NCBI GenBank assembly: GCA_963844565.1
Contig: CAWJON010000002.1
Coordinates: 1,550,001-1,614,000 of the forward strand
Origin: JAFEDN01 sp963844565
GTDB lineage: Bacteria > Pseudomonadota > Gammaproteobacteria > Coxiellales > Coxiellaceae
Direction of reading: 5' to 3'
DNA length: 64,000 bases
Each line of letters opens with the position of its first letter. Within the stretch, counting starts at the first letter, position 1. Of the stretch, positions 34,946 to 43,747 are shown one piece after another. The notes under the pieces are model-generated. The model had not been told where the DNA came from. It ran no database searches and saw nothing but the letters and a program-made list of their open reading frames with translations. Made by a program: the position numbers and the translations under genes.

Positions 34946-35317
34946 TTACAGCACCTCAAGAGCCAGAGAAACAATTTTCATAAATTGAGCACTGAGTCTC
35001 AACTCACGTGTTACGGGTCCAAAAATACGGGTGCCGATAGGTTGCAGCTGTTCATTCAAAAGTACTACTGCATTGCTATCAAAACGAATAATAGAGCCGT
35101 CGGTTCTTCGCACAGGCTTTCGTGTACGAACGACAAGCGCATGCTTTACTTCCCCTTTTTTTACTTTACCGCGAGGAATGGCTTCCTTGATACTTACTCT
35201 AATGACATCACCGATACGAGCATATCTTCGTTTCGATCCGCCCAATACTTTAATACACATTACTTTGCGTGCACCGCTGTTATCAGCGACTTGCAATACC
35301 GATTCTGTTTGAATCAT
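34946..35317 (-). CDS. rplN: 50S ribosomal protein L14
   Basis: Subunit-interface protein. The 123 residues match the E. coli length and start MIQTESVLQVADNSGARKVM; the motif IGDVIRVSIKEAIPRGKVKKG and VVLLNEQLQPIGTRIFGPV complete the L14 signature. First gene of the spc operon, overlapping the rpsQ stop by 4 bp, so the S10 and spc operons are joined here. Confidence 0.98.
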   Translation of the reverse strand: MIQTESVLQVADNSGARKVMCIKVLGGSKRRYARIGDVIRVSIKEAIPRGKVKKGEVKHALVVRTRKPVRRTDGSIIRFDSNAVVLLNEQLQPIGTRIFGPVTRELRLSAQFMKIVSLALEVL

Positions 35318-35595
35318 TGTCCGTTCCTCTCAAAGATTTCAGCTTTTTGCTTTACAGTTTCCAAAACCCATGCTTTAGTTTTAGAAATTGGACGGCATTC
35401 TTTAATTTCGACGATATCTCCCTCTTTTGCGACTTCATTAACATCGTGCGCGTGGATTTTAGAGGAACGACGAATAAATTTTTTGTATTTCGGATGACGA
35501 ACACGTCGTTCTACCAAAACTACAATTGTTTTTTGCATTTTATTGCTAACTACACGGCCGGTTAAGGTTTGCGGCAAAGTTGTTGTTTGACTCAT
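35314..35595 (-). CDS. rpsQ: 30S ribosomal protein S17
   Basis: 16S rRNA-binding OB-fold protein. The 93 residues include LTGRVVSNKMQKTIVVLVER near the N-terminus, a region RHPKYKKFIRRSSKIHAHD and the conserved GDIVEIKECRPISKTKAWVL. E. coli S17 has 84 residues. It overlaps rpmC and rplN by 4 bp each. Confidence 0.98.
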   Translation of the reverse strand: MSQTTTLPQTLTGRVVSNKMQKTIVVLVERRVRHPKYKKFIRRSSKIHAHDVNEVAKEGDIVEIKECRPISKTKAWVLETVKQKAEIFERNGQ

Positions 35596-35786
35596 ACTTG
35601 TCGCTCCTTTTCGCTAATAATAGTTAATAGACGTGCTAAATTTTGTCTTGCTTGTTTAATCATATGTGGTTTTGGGGATTCTCCCATACCTCTTTGAATA
35701 CGCATAAGAAATTTTTGTCTTGCTTGCTCAGTGACCAAGTTTTGTAATTCACTCAAGTTCATTTTTCTTAACTCGGTAGACTTCAT
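35592..35786 (-). CDS. rpmC: 50S ribosomal protein L29
   Basis: Large-subunit protein at the exit tunnel and docking site for trigger factor and SRP. From the ATG at 35786, preceded by GGGGA, it has 64 residues (E. coli 63), starting MKSTELRKMNLSELQNLV and containing NLARLLTIISEKE. A frame start at 35810 would add eight residues overlapping rplP and lacks support. Confidence 0.96.
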   Translation of the reverse strand: MKSTELRKMNLSELQNLVTEQARQKFLMRIQRGMGESPKPHMIKQARQNLARLLTIISEKERQV

Positions 35787-35787
35787 A

Positions 35788-36201
35788 TTATCCCCGTTCT
35801 CTTTTAACAAAAGCTGATTTTAATGGTAGTTTGGCAGCTGCTAAGGCAAATGCCTCTCTAGCCATTATCTCAGGTACGCCTTCAATTTCAAACAAAACTC
35901 TACCTGGTTTTATTTCTGCCACCCAATATTCTACGTTTCCTTTACCTTTACCTTGCCTCACTTCTAGAGGCTTTTTAGTAATTGGTTTGTCGGGAAAAAT
36001 TTGTATGTAAACTTTACCGCCTCGTTTAACGTGACGGGTAATTGCTCGCCGCGCGGCTTCAATTTGGCGTGCGGTAATTCTTCCACGACCCAAAGCTTTC
36101 AAACCAAATTCACCGAAATTTACCGCATTACCACTGGTGGCTAATCCACGGTTTCGGCCTTTAAATTGTTTACGATATTTTGTCCGAGCCGGTTGACGCA
36201 T
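35788..36201 (-). CDS. rplP: 50S ribosomal protein L16
   Basis: Large-subunit protein near the peptidyl transferase centre and A-site tRNA. The 137 residues (E. coli 136) include RTKYRKQFKGRNRGLATSG, FGLKALGRGRITARQIEAAR and FPDKPITKKPLEVRQGKGKG, all L16 signatures. Lies between rpsC and rpmC in the S10 operon. Confidence 0.98.
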   Translation of the reverse strand: MRQPARTKYRKQFKGRNRGLATSGNAVNFGEFGLKALGRGRITARQIEAARRAITRHVKRGGKVYIQIFPDKPITKKPLEVRQGKGKGNVEYWVAEIKPGRVLFEIEGVPEIMAREAFALAAAKLPLKSAFVKRERG

Positions 36202-36203
36202 AT

Positions 36204-36890
36204 TTAATCCCCTTCTCGCTGAGTTTCATCTTCCGCCATCGGTCGTTTTGACTCTTTAGGTAAATGAGTTTCCCCTTTATAAATCCAAACTTTAACGCCT
36301 ATAATACCATAAGTTGTTTGTGCAGTAGCAGTACCATAATCGATGTCAGCGCGAAAAGTATGCAAGGGAACACGGCCTTCACGATATTTTTCAGTTCTGG
36401 CAATTTCTGATCCTGCCAAACGACCAGCCAAACAAATTTTAACTCCCAAGGCGCCTTGACGCATGGTTGTTTGCACAGCGCGTTTCATAGCACGACGGAA
36501 CATGACGCGACGCTCTAATTGTCCGGCAATATTTTCGGCTACCAATTTGGCTTCTAAGTCAGGCTTGCGTACTTCTTCAATCGTGATATGTACGGGAATA
36601 CGCATTATATCAGCGACCTCTTTACGAAGTGTTTCAACATCGCCGCCTTTCTTGCCAATAATAATACCTGGTCTTGCAGAATGAATTTGAATATTTGCTT
36701 TATTCCTAGCTGGACGCTCTATTCGAATATTACTAATTGCAGCGGCTTTTAATTTTTTATTTAAAAATCGTCTGACTTGTAAATCTGTATTCAAATAATC
36801 GGCATAATCTTTGGTGCTAGCATACCACTTAGAATTCCAATCTTTCGTGATTCCTAAGCGTATACCAGTTGGATTAACTTTTTGACCCAT
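36204..36890 (-). CDS. rpsC: 30S ribosomal protein S3
   Basis: Small-subunit protein at the mRNA entry channel, with a KH domain. The 228 residues begin MGQKVNPTGIRLGITKDWNS and contain the KH motif region SARPGIIIGKKGGDVETLR near 70 and GCAxGRLAG-type KICLAGRLAGSEIART. The end PMAEDETQREGD is acidic. E. coli S3 has 233 residues. Confidence 0.98.
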   Translation of the reverse strand: MGQKVNPTGIRLGITKDWNSKWYASTKDYADYLNTDLQVRRFLNKKLKAAAISNIRIERPARNKANIQIHSARPGIIIGKKGGDVETLRKEVADIMRIPVHITIEEVRKPDLEAKLVAENIAGQLERRVMFRRAMKRAVQTTMRQGALGVKICLAGRLAGSEIARTEKYREGRVPLHTFRADIDYGTATAQTTYGIIGVKVWIYKGETHLPKESKRPMAEDETQREGD

Positions 36891-36893
36891 GGT

Positions 36894-37238
36894 CTATTTC
36901 TCCCCGTTAGCAGTAGCTACAGCTACTTTGATATGACAGGTCGGTTTAATAATGCGGTTACCTCTGCCCCGAGCCCGTGTACGCATACGTTTAAGACGCG
37001 GACCATCATCTACTGTAATACTAGATACAAACAACTCATCTATATCAGCGCCTAAATTATGTTCAGCATTAGCAATAGCAGAACTCAACGCTTTTTTAAC
37101 GGTATGTGCAGATTTTTTATTACAAAAATCTAAAAGTTGAGAAGCACGGCCAACCGGTAATCCACGAATCATGTCAGCAACCAGACGTGTTTTTTGCACA
37201 GAAAGACCTACATATTTTAATATTGATACGGCTTTCAT
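36894..37238 (-). CDS. rplV: 50S ribosomal protein L22
   Basis: Exit-tunnel protein whose hairpin lines the nascent chain path. The 114 residues include VSILKYVGLSVQKTRLVADM, RGLPVGRASQLLDF and the loop region GPRLKRMRTRARGRGNRIIK, as in other L22 proteins (E. coli 110). The loop residues show no obvious macrolide-resistance deletion. Confidence 0.98.
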   Translation of the reverse strand: MKAVSILKYVGLSVQKTRLVADMIRGLPVGRASQLLDFCNKKSAHTVKKALSSAIANAEHNLGADIDELFVSSITVDDGPRLKRMRTRARGRGNRIIKPTCHIKVAVATANGEK

Positions 37239-37541
37239 TTATGCAGCCCCTCCAGCAGATTTTTCTTTTTTAGCTTTTTTATCAGTGCCTGCATGGCCTC
37301 TATATGTTCGAGTAAACGAAAATTCACCGAGTTTATGCCCGACCATATTTTCTGATATATAAGTTGGAACGTGATCTTTGCCGTTATGAATGGCGATGGT
37401 AAGTCCTACCATGTCAGGTGTAACCATAGATCGTCGTGACCAAGTTTTAATTGGTCGCTTACTATTTGTTGCCACTGCTTCTTCAACTTTCTTTGAAAGA
37501 TGATGATCAACGAAAGGGCCTTTTTTAATAGATCTTGCCAT
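37239..37541 (-). CDS. rpsS: 30S ribosomal protein S19
   Basis: Head protein near the A site. The 100 residues start MARSIKKGPFVDHHLSKKVE, contain IKTWSRRSMVTPDMVGLTIA and end with a basic tail (KKAKKEKSAGGAA) that is longer than in E. coli (92 residues). It abuts rplV directly. Confidence 0.98.
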   Translation of the reverse strand: MARSIKKGPFVDHHLSKKVEEAVATNSKRPIKTWSRRSMVTPDMVGLTIAIHNGKDHVPTYISENMVGHKLGEFSFTRTYRGHAGTDKKAKKEKSAGGAA

Positions 37542-37549
37542 ATAACCTC

Positions 37550-38374
37550 TTATTTGACTCTTCTATCACGAACAATCATTTGTGTTGTGCGTTTGTTTCG
37601 TCGTGTTTTAAAACCCTTGGCTGGAATACCATTGGGGGAAACAGGATGACGTCCTCGTGTACGACCTTCACCACCACCATGGGGATGATCGACAGGGTTC
37701 ATCGCTGTACCACGAACTGTAGGTCTAACCCCGCGCCAACGATTTGCACCGGCTTTACCTAAAGAACGTAAATTATGCTCAGAATTTGAAACTTCACCAA
37801 TAGAGGCCCGACAGGTTGCTAATATTTTGCGCATCTCGCCTGATCGCATACGAATCAATGCATAGGCGCCTTCTAAACCAACCAGTTGAGCCGAAGCACC
37901 CGCGCTACGCATTAACTGAGCACCCTTTCCAGGTTTTAACTCTAAACAATGAATTGGAGAACCAAAAGGAATATTGTTCAAAGGCAAACAATTACCTGGT
38001 TTGATCGGAACTTGCGGTCCAGATTGTATTTCAGAGCCAGCATGGAGATCTTTAGGAGCAATGATATAGCGTCTTTCGCCATCTGCATAAAGCACCAAAG
38101 CAATATGGGCGCTGCGGTTAGGATCATATTCTAAACGCTCAACACGGCCAACAATACCATCTTTGTCGCGTTTGAAATCGATGTGACGGTAATGATGTTT
38201 ATGACCACCACCTCGTCTACGAACGGTTATTTGCCCCTGATTATTTCGGCAACTGATACGTTGCTTGCTGGTAACTAATGGAGCAAACGGCGTACCTTTG
38301 TGTAATTCAGGATTTACTACTTTGATAACAAAGCGTCTACCTGGGGATGTTGGTTTTGTTTTAATTAAAGCCAT
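37550..38374 (-). CDS. rplB: 50S ribosomal protein L2
   Basis: Conserved large-subunit protein close to the peptidyl transferase centre. The 274 residues (E. coli 273) include KPTSPGRRFVIKVVNPELHK, RRGGGHKHHYRHIDFKRDK and the essential region GTAMNPVDHPHGGGEGRTRG near 220, with the catalytically noted His in NPVDHPHGGG. Intact, between rplW and rpsS. Confidence 0.98.
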   Translation of the reverse strand: MALIKTKPTSPGRRFVIKVVNPELHKGTPFAPLVTSKQRISCRNNQGQITVRRRGGGHKHHYRHIDFKRDKDGIVGRVERLEYDPNRSAHIALVLYADGERRYIIAPKDLHAGSEIQSGPQVPIKPGNCLPLNNIPFGSPIHCLELKPGKGAQLMRSAGASAQLVGLEGAYALIRMRSGEMRKILATCRASIGEVSNSEHNLRSLGKAGANRWRGVRPTVRGTAMNPVDHPHGGGEGRTRGRHPVSPNGIPAKGFKTRRNKRTTQMIVRDRRVK

Positions 38375-38387
38375 GGTTACACCTAAT

Positions 38388-38681
38388 TTACGATAATTTC
38401 GTTATGTCTATTTCTTGGTTTTCTTTTAAAACCACATAGGCCTTCTTCCAGCCCTTAGTTTGTCCTGGGATTTTACCCCCTTTTCTTTTGCCGATTACTT
38501 TACAAGTTTGTATTGAACGAACTTGAACTTTGAACAATTGTTCAACTGCTCGACGGATCTCAAATTTATTGGCGTTTGGAAGTACCTCAAATGCATATTG
38601 ACGGTAACCTCCACTGACTTGCGATGTTTTTTCAGTAACATGAGCATTAATCAGTATATTGAATTGCCGATTCGAATTCAC
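38388..38681 (-). CDS. rplW: 50S ribosomal protein L23
   Basis: Exit-tunnel protein that docks trigger factor and SRP. The 97 residues include LINAHVTEKTSQVSGGYRQYAF, FEIRRAVEQLFKVQVRSIQT and GKRKGGKIPGQTKGWKKAYV, typical for L23 (E. coli 100). Its start overlaps the rplD stop by 4 bp. Confidence 0.98.
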   Translation of the reverse strand: MNSNRQFNILINAHVTEKTSQVSGGYRQYAFEVLPNANKFEIRRAVEQLFKVQVRSIQTCKVIGKRKGGKIPGQTKGWKKAYVVLKENQEIDITKLS

Positions 38682-39298
38682 TGTAATTTCTCCTCAATCT
38701 TTTTTAAGGTATCGGCCGTTAATAAAACGTGATCGTAAGCGACCAAGCTTACAGGATTAATGTTACCTAACACATTAATTTCCACTTTAGGAATATTACC
38801 AGCAGCCAAGTATAAATTTTGATCATCATTATCAATGATAATTAAAACCTTAGTCAGTTCTAATTGGGTTAATTTACCCACTAGCATTTTGGTTTTGGGT
38901 TGTTCAATCACAAATTGATCTACGATTTTAAGTCGACCTTGACGAATAAGTTCGGAAAAAATAGCACGTAAAGCGCTACGATACATTTTCTTATTTATTT
39001 TTTGCGCATAACAACGAGGAGTAGCTGCAAACGTTTTCGCACCGCCTCGCCATAATGGGCTACGAATACTACCTGCCCGTGCACGGCCAGTGCCTTTTTG
39101 TTTCCAAGGCTTAATACCACCACCGCGAATAAGTTTGCGATTTTTTTGGGCCTTAGTGCCAGCTCTGGCTTTTGCCATGTAAGCTGTCACCACTTGATGA
39201 ACTAAACCTTCATTAAAAGGACAAGTGAATAGCTGATCAGAAACATTTAATTTACTGGGAGATAATTCCCCGCTTTGTTTAATGATTGGTAACTCCAT
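38678..39298 (-). CDS. rplD: 50S ribosomal protein L4
   Basis: Tunnel protein and, in E. coli, translational and transcriptional repressor of the S10 operon. The 206 residues (E. coli 201) contain the loop region GGIKPWKQKGTGRARAGSIR near 60 and VTAYMAKARAGTKAQKNRKL. It overlaps the rplC stop by 1 bp. Confidence 0.98.
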   Translation of the reverse strand: MELPIIKQSGELSPSKLNVSDQLFTCPFNEGLVHQVVTAYMAKARAGTKAQKNRKLIRGGGIKPWKQKGTGRARAGSIRSPLWRGGAKTFAATPRCYAQKINKKMYRSALRAIFSELIRQGRLKIVDQFVIEQPKTKMLVGKLTQLELTKVLIIIDNDDQNLYLAAGNIPKVEINVLGNINPVSLVAYDHVLLTADTLKKIEEKLQ

Positions 39299-39948
39299 TA
39301 GAAGTCTCCTCGTTCTTTAATCGAAGGTAATATCGTAACCAACCCACCAGGAGCACCAGGAATCCCACCTTTTACCAATAACAAATGCCGTTGTGAATCA
39401 ATTTCAACAATTTTCAAATGTTGAACGGTTCGTTGAACATTCCCAAGTTGACCAGGCATTTTTTTCCCTGGGAATACACGACCAGGAGATTGGTTTTGAC
39501 CAGCTGACCCAATGGCTCGAGTTGATAATGAGTTTCCATGGGTCGAATCTTGTTTAGCAAAATGGTGCCGTTTGATGCCTCCAGCAAACCCTTTACCTTT
39601 AGTAATGCCCATGACGTCTACGGTTTGACCCAACTTAAATAAATCAACCGTGATCTCACCACCAACTGTCTTTCCTTCTAATTCTTTTTCTGAAACGCGA
39701 AATTCGCGTATGAGTTGACCTGCTTCAACTCCAGCTTTTCGAAAATGACCCATCATGGGTTTGTTTATTCGAGAGGAAGATTGATGCCCTGCTGTAATCT
39801 GCAAAGCACAATAACCATCGCTTTCTTTATTTTTTACCTGAGTAATCCGATTGGGTGCTACAGCGATAACTGAAACTTGGACAGCTTCACCTTCAGTGCT
39901 GTAAATTTGCATCATCCCACATTTTGTTCCGACAAGCCCCAAAGCCAT
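39298..39948 (-). CDS. rplC: 50S ribosomal protein L3
   Basis: Early-assembly large-subunit protein reaching to the peptidyl transferase centre. The 216 residues (E. coli 209) contain the central extension GTTKGKGFAGGIKRHHF-like ITKGKGFAGGIKRHHFAKQD and the GSAGQNQSPGRVFPGKKMPG loop near 150. The Gln that PrmB methylates falls in SAGQNQSPGRV. It is intact, just downstream of the damaged rpsJ. Confidence 0.98.
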   Translation of the reverse strand: MALGLVGTKCGMMQIYSTEGEAVQVSVIAVAPNRITQVKNKESDGYCALQITAGHQSSSRINKPMMGHFRKAGVEAGQLIREFRVSEKELEGKTVGGEITVDLFKLGQTVDVMGITKGKGFAGGIKRHHFAKQDSTHGNSLSTRAIGSAGQNQSPGRVFPGKKMPGQLGNVQRTVQHLKIVEIDSQRHLLLVKGGIPGAPGGLVTILPSIKERGDF

Positions 39949-39969
39949 TGTAGTTCTCCAATTTCTATT

Positions 39970-40033
39970 TATATCCTACGCATTGGCAAAGCAAGTGCCG
40001 CGTAGGTACAATTCCCGTTTATTCGGGAATTGT
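39970..40033. repeat. Intergenic repeat fragment between rpsJ and rplC
   Basis: ATATCCTACGCATTGGCAAAGC resembles the TATCCTGCGCATCGGCAAAGCC flank of the intergenic repeats, and AATTCCCG/CGGGAATT (40010-40031) forms a second palindrome. The G-rich core hairpin is missing. It fills the 117-bp gap between rpsJ and rplC. Confidence 0.55.
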
Positions 40034-40065
40034 TGATTTTCTTAGCACTTATTTTACTCACTACT

Positions 40066-40377
40066 TTACTCAACACTAATTTGCACATCAACGCCGGCTG
40101 ATAAATCCAGCTTCATTAATGCATCGACTGTTTTATCAGTAGGTTGAACGATTACCACCAAACGTTTGTGTGTACGTATTTCATATTGATCTCGTGCATC
40201 TTTATCAACATGAGGTGAAGTAAGAACCGTGTAACGCTCTATTTTTGTAGGCAAAGGAATAGGCCCATTAATACGGGCTCCAGTCCTTTTAGCAGTATCA
40301 ACGATTTCTGAAGTTGCTCTATCCAGAAGCCGATGATCAAAACGCTTTTAACCTAATTATTATTCTTTCATTTGCAT
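40066..40377 (-). CDS. rpsJ: 30S ribosomal protein S10 with two compensating indels
   Basis: S10 contacts tRNA-side rRNA and serves as NusE in antitermination. As written, only the last 62 residues (MPTKIERYTVLTSPHVDKD to VQISVE) read from an ATG. Two homopolymer corrections restore the whole gene: one A more after ATGCAA at about 40371-40373 gives MQNERIIIRLKAF, and one T less in the TTTT at 40339-40342 gives DHRLLDRATSEIVDTAKRTG. The corrected product has 103 residues, exactly the E. coli length. The lesions belong to the error-rich tract that covers tuf and fusA. First gene of the S10 operon, about 10 bp after tuf. Confidence 0.9.
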
Positions 40378-40387
40378 GCCATCGATA

Positions 40388-41589
40388 TTACTCAATAATT
40401 TTAGAAACAACACCAGCACCTACTGTTCGTCCACCTTCGCGGATTGCAAATCGAACACCTTCTTCCATCGCAATGGGGGAGATTAACTCAACCACCATCT
40501 TGATGTTATCACCCGGCATAACCATCTCAACACCATCTGGTAATTCAACAGCACCGGTTACGTCCGTGGTTCGGAAATAAAATTGAGGACGGTAGCCTTT
40601 AAAGAATGGAGTATGACGTCCACCTTCTTCTTTTGAAACACATAGACTTCGGCTTCAAATTTCGTATGTGGTTTGATACTACCTGTTCTTAGCTAAAACT
40701 TGTCCACGTTCTACGTCTTCACGTTTTACACCACGTAACAAGATACCAACGTTATCTCCAGCACGGCCTTCATCCAACAATTTACGGAACATTTCCACGC
40801 CCGTACAGGTTGTCTATATGGTGTCTTTAATACCGACGATTTCAACTTCTTCACCTACTTTGACAATACCGCGTTCGATACGACCCGTGACAACAGTTCC
40901 ACGGCCTGAAATAGAAAACACATCTTCAATTGGCATTAAGAAGGGTTTATCAATTTCACGTTTGGGTTCAGGAATGTAAGCATCCAACGTTTCTAACTAA
41001 TTTCAAAATCGAAGGTTCGCCAATTTCACTGGTATCACCTTCCAATGCTTTCAAAGCAGAGCCAATGACGATAGGAGTGTTATCGCCGGGAAATTCATAC
41101 ATGGTTAACAAATCACGAACTTCCATTTCCACTAATTCTAATAATTCTTTATCATCAACCATGTCCGCTTTGTTCAAGATAAACAACAATGTAAGGAACA
41201 CCCACTTGACGGGCTAATACAATATGTTCGCGAGTTTGCGGCATTGGGCCATCTGCAGCGGAAACTACTAAAATCGCACCGTCCATTTGCGCAGCACCCG
41301 TAATCATGTTCTTCACATAGTCAGCATGGCCTGGGCAATCTACGTGAGCATAATGACGTTTAGCTGATTCATATTCAACGTGTGAGGTGTTAATGGTGAT
41401 ACCACGTGCTCTTTTCTTCAGGCGCATTATCAATTTGATCGTAGGCTTTTGCTTCACCACCAAATTTTTTTGCGCCACAACAGTTGTCATAGCTGCTGTC
41501 AATGTCGTTTTACCATGGTCAACGTGTCCAATGGTTCCCACATTTAAATGTGGTTTAGTCCGTTCAAATTTATCTGCCTATACACTCAT
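40388..41589 (-). pseudogene. tuf: Elongation factor Tu, sequence broken by indels and two in-frame TAGs
   Basis: EF-Tu delivers aminoacyl-tRNA to the ribosome. All parts of the protein can be followed: FERTKPHLNVGTIGHVDHGKTT, the DCPGH motif, SGRGTVVTGR, and the end EGGRTVGAGVVSKIIE. The reading frame changes at least six times through single-base gains or losses, for example an extra G in CTT-G-AAC (41182 region), an extra A in GTT-A-GAA (41000 region) and a lost base in GTG-TTTCA. TAG codons stand in frame at codon 4 (41578-41580) and at 40814-40816. Between lesions the amino acids are those of a conserved EF-Tu, which argues for sequence error. As given it cannot be translated. Confidence 0.88.
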
Positions 41590-41642
41590 TTTGAAATTAC
41601 TCTTATTTTTATAACTATTCACTCACTTATGAACGACAGTTA

Positions 41643-43740
41643 CTATTTTTTCTTAATTACTGCTTCCGCGATAGTTGCTGGAGCTTCTGACATACTTTAG
41701 AAATTCCATTGTATACGTTGCTCGACCTTGACTCAATGAACGCAGATCAGTTGCATAACCAAACATTTCAGCTAACGGAACTTCTGCATTGAACCATTTT
41801 ACCGGCATGGACTATCTTCCATACCTTGAATCATACCTCGACGACGGCTTAAGATCACCCACAACATCACCCATATAATCTTCTGGCGTGACCACTTCAA
41901 CTTTCATAATAGGTTCTAATAAAACTGGGTTAGCTTTTAATGCACCTTCTTTAAACCCATAGAACCCGCAATTTTAAATGCCATTTCACTGGAGTCAACA
42001 TCGTGATAAGAACCATCAAACAAGGTTACTTTGACATCAACCACAGGATAGCCGGCTAATACACCATTTTCCATCTGTTCTTGAACACCTTTTTCAACTG
42101 CGGGATATATTCTCGTGGAATAGCACCACCAACAATCGCATTTACAAATTCAAAACCTGCGCCAGGTTCTTGAGGTTCAATTTTCAACCAGACATGACCA
42201 TATTGTCCACGTCCACCAGTTTGACGGATATATTTACCTTCTTGTTCAATGGTCTTACGAATGGTTTCTCGATAGGCAACATGGGGTTTACCGACATTTG
42301 CTTCTACATTAAATTCACGCCGCATACGATCAACAATAATTTCTAAGATGCAATTCACCCATTCCTTCAATAATTGTTTGTCCAGATTCTTCATCGGTAT
42401 GAACACTAAAAGAAGGATCTTCTTGCGCCAATTTACCTAAGGCAATGCCCATTTTTTCTTGATCGCTTTTCGTCTTTGGCTCAACTGCAACAGAAATAAC
42501 TGGATCTGGGAATTCCATACTTTCAAGCGTAATCAATTGATCCGGATCACATAGTGTATCGCCCGTGGTAACATCTTTTAAACCAACGGCTGCTGCAATA
42601 TCTCCAGCACGCACTTCTTTAATTTCTTCACGAGTATTGGCATGCATTTGTAACAAACGACCAATGCGTTCTTTTTTATTTTTAACTGGATTGTAAACGG
42701 TATCGCCAGACTTTAAAATACCTGAATAAACCCGAAAAAAGGTTAAAGTTCCCACATATGGATCGGTCATAATTTTAAATGCCAATGCCGAAAAATGGTT
42801 CTTTATCGGAAGGACTACGGAAAGCTTCTTTACCTCGGTCGTCCTCACCTCTAACTGGCGGGACATCAATCGGCGAAGGTAAATATTCAATCACGGCATC
42901 CAACAATGCTTGTACACCTTTATTCTTAAAAGCACTGCCACAAAGACATAGGAACAATTTCATTACCGATTGTGCGCTTACGTAACCCTCTTTTGATTTC
43001 TTCGATGCTAAGCTCGCCTGTTTCCAAATATTTATTCATCAAATCATCTTCGAGCTTCGGCAGCAGCTTCAACCATTTTTTCTCGCCATTCTTCGCAATC
43101 TAGGACGAGCATGATCTGGGAATTTCTTTTCTTCAAATGTCATTCCCTAATCTTCTTCATTCCAATAAATGGCTTTCATATTGATAAGATCAACCACACC
43201 TTCGAAATTTTCTTCAGCACCAATAGGCAATTGAATGGGTACTGGAGTTGCCGCCAATCGTTTACGGATTTGCTCAACCACACGTAAAAAGTTTGCTCCG
43301 GCACGATCCATTTTATTAACAAATCCCAACCGAGGCACGCCATATTTATTGGCTTGACGCCAAACGGTTTCACTTTGAGGCTCAACACCGCCCACTGCAC
43401 AAAACAACGCACAGGCGCCATCGAGAACTTTTAAAGAACGCTCCACTTCAATGGTAAAATCCACGTGTCCAGGGGTATCAATAATATTGATACGATGTTG
43501 AGGAAATTGTTTGACGCATCCCACTACCAGTAACAGGTGGTCGCAGCTGAGGTAATGGTAATACCGCGTTCTTGTTCTTGCTCCATCCAGTCCATGACGG
43601 CCGCACCTTCATGAACTTCTCCCATTTTATGGGATACACCCGTATAAAATAAAATGCGTTCAGTCGTTGTGGTTTTACCCGCATCAATATGAGCCATGAT
43701 GCCAATGTTACGTATTTTTGAATAGATCTACACGTGCCAT
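41643..43740 (-). pseudogene. fusA: Elongation factor G, sequence broken by many one-base indels
   Basis: EF-G drives translocation on the ribosome. The gene can be followed from MARVDLFK through the P-loop AHIDAGKTTTTER, IIDTPGHVDFTIEVERS, NKMDRAGANF, the domain II region AFKIMTDPYVGTLTFFRVYSG, GRGQYGHVW and the end EAVIKKK-type VIKKK. About seventeen single-base indels, mostly insertions such as ATT GTT-C-CTA and CTT-A-GAA, and one in-frame TAG at 43147-43149 (where Gln is usual) interrupt it. Corrected length would be near 700 residues, as in E. coli (704). Conserved residues are otherwise intact. It sits between rpsG and tuf, as in the standard str operon. Confidence 0.88.
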
Positions 43741-43747
43741 TATTTAA

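Noticed and set aside
35031..35565. Plus-strand ORFs of 90-170 codons opposite rplN and rpsQ
   Set aside because: They are antisense shadows of highly conserved ribosomal genes and lack start signals.
41578..43149. Genetic code change with TAG read as an amino acid
   Set aside because: TAG serves as the normal stop of rplQ, fusA and other genes here, and the three sites lie only in the error-rich tract.
40968..43705. Several separate ORFs of 60-190 codons within the fusA-tuf tract
   Set aside because: They are fragments of two genes cut by frame errors, not independent genes; joined in order they give EF-G and EF-Tu without gaps.
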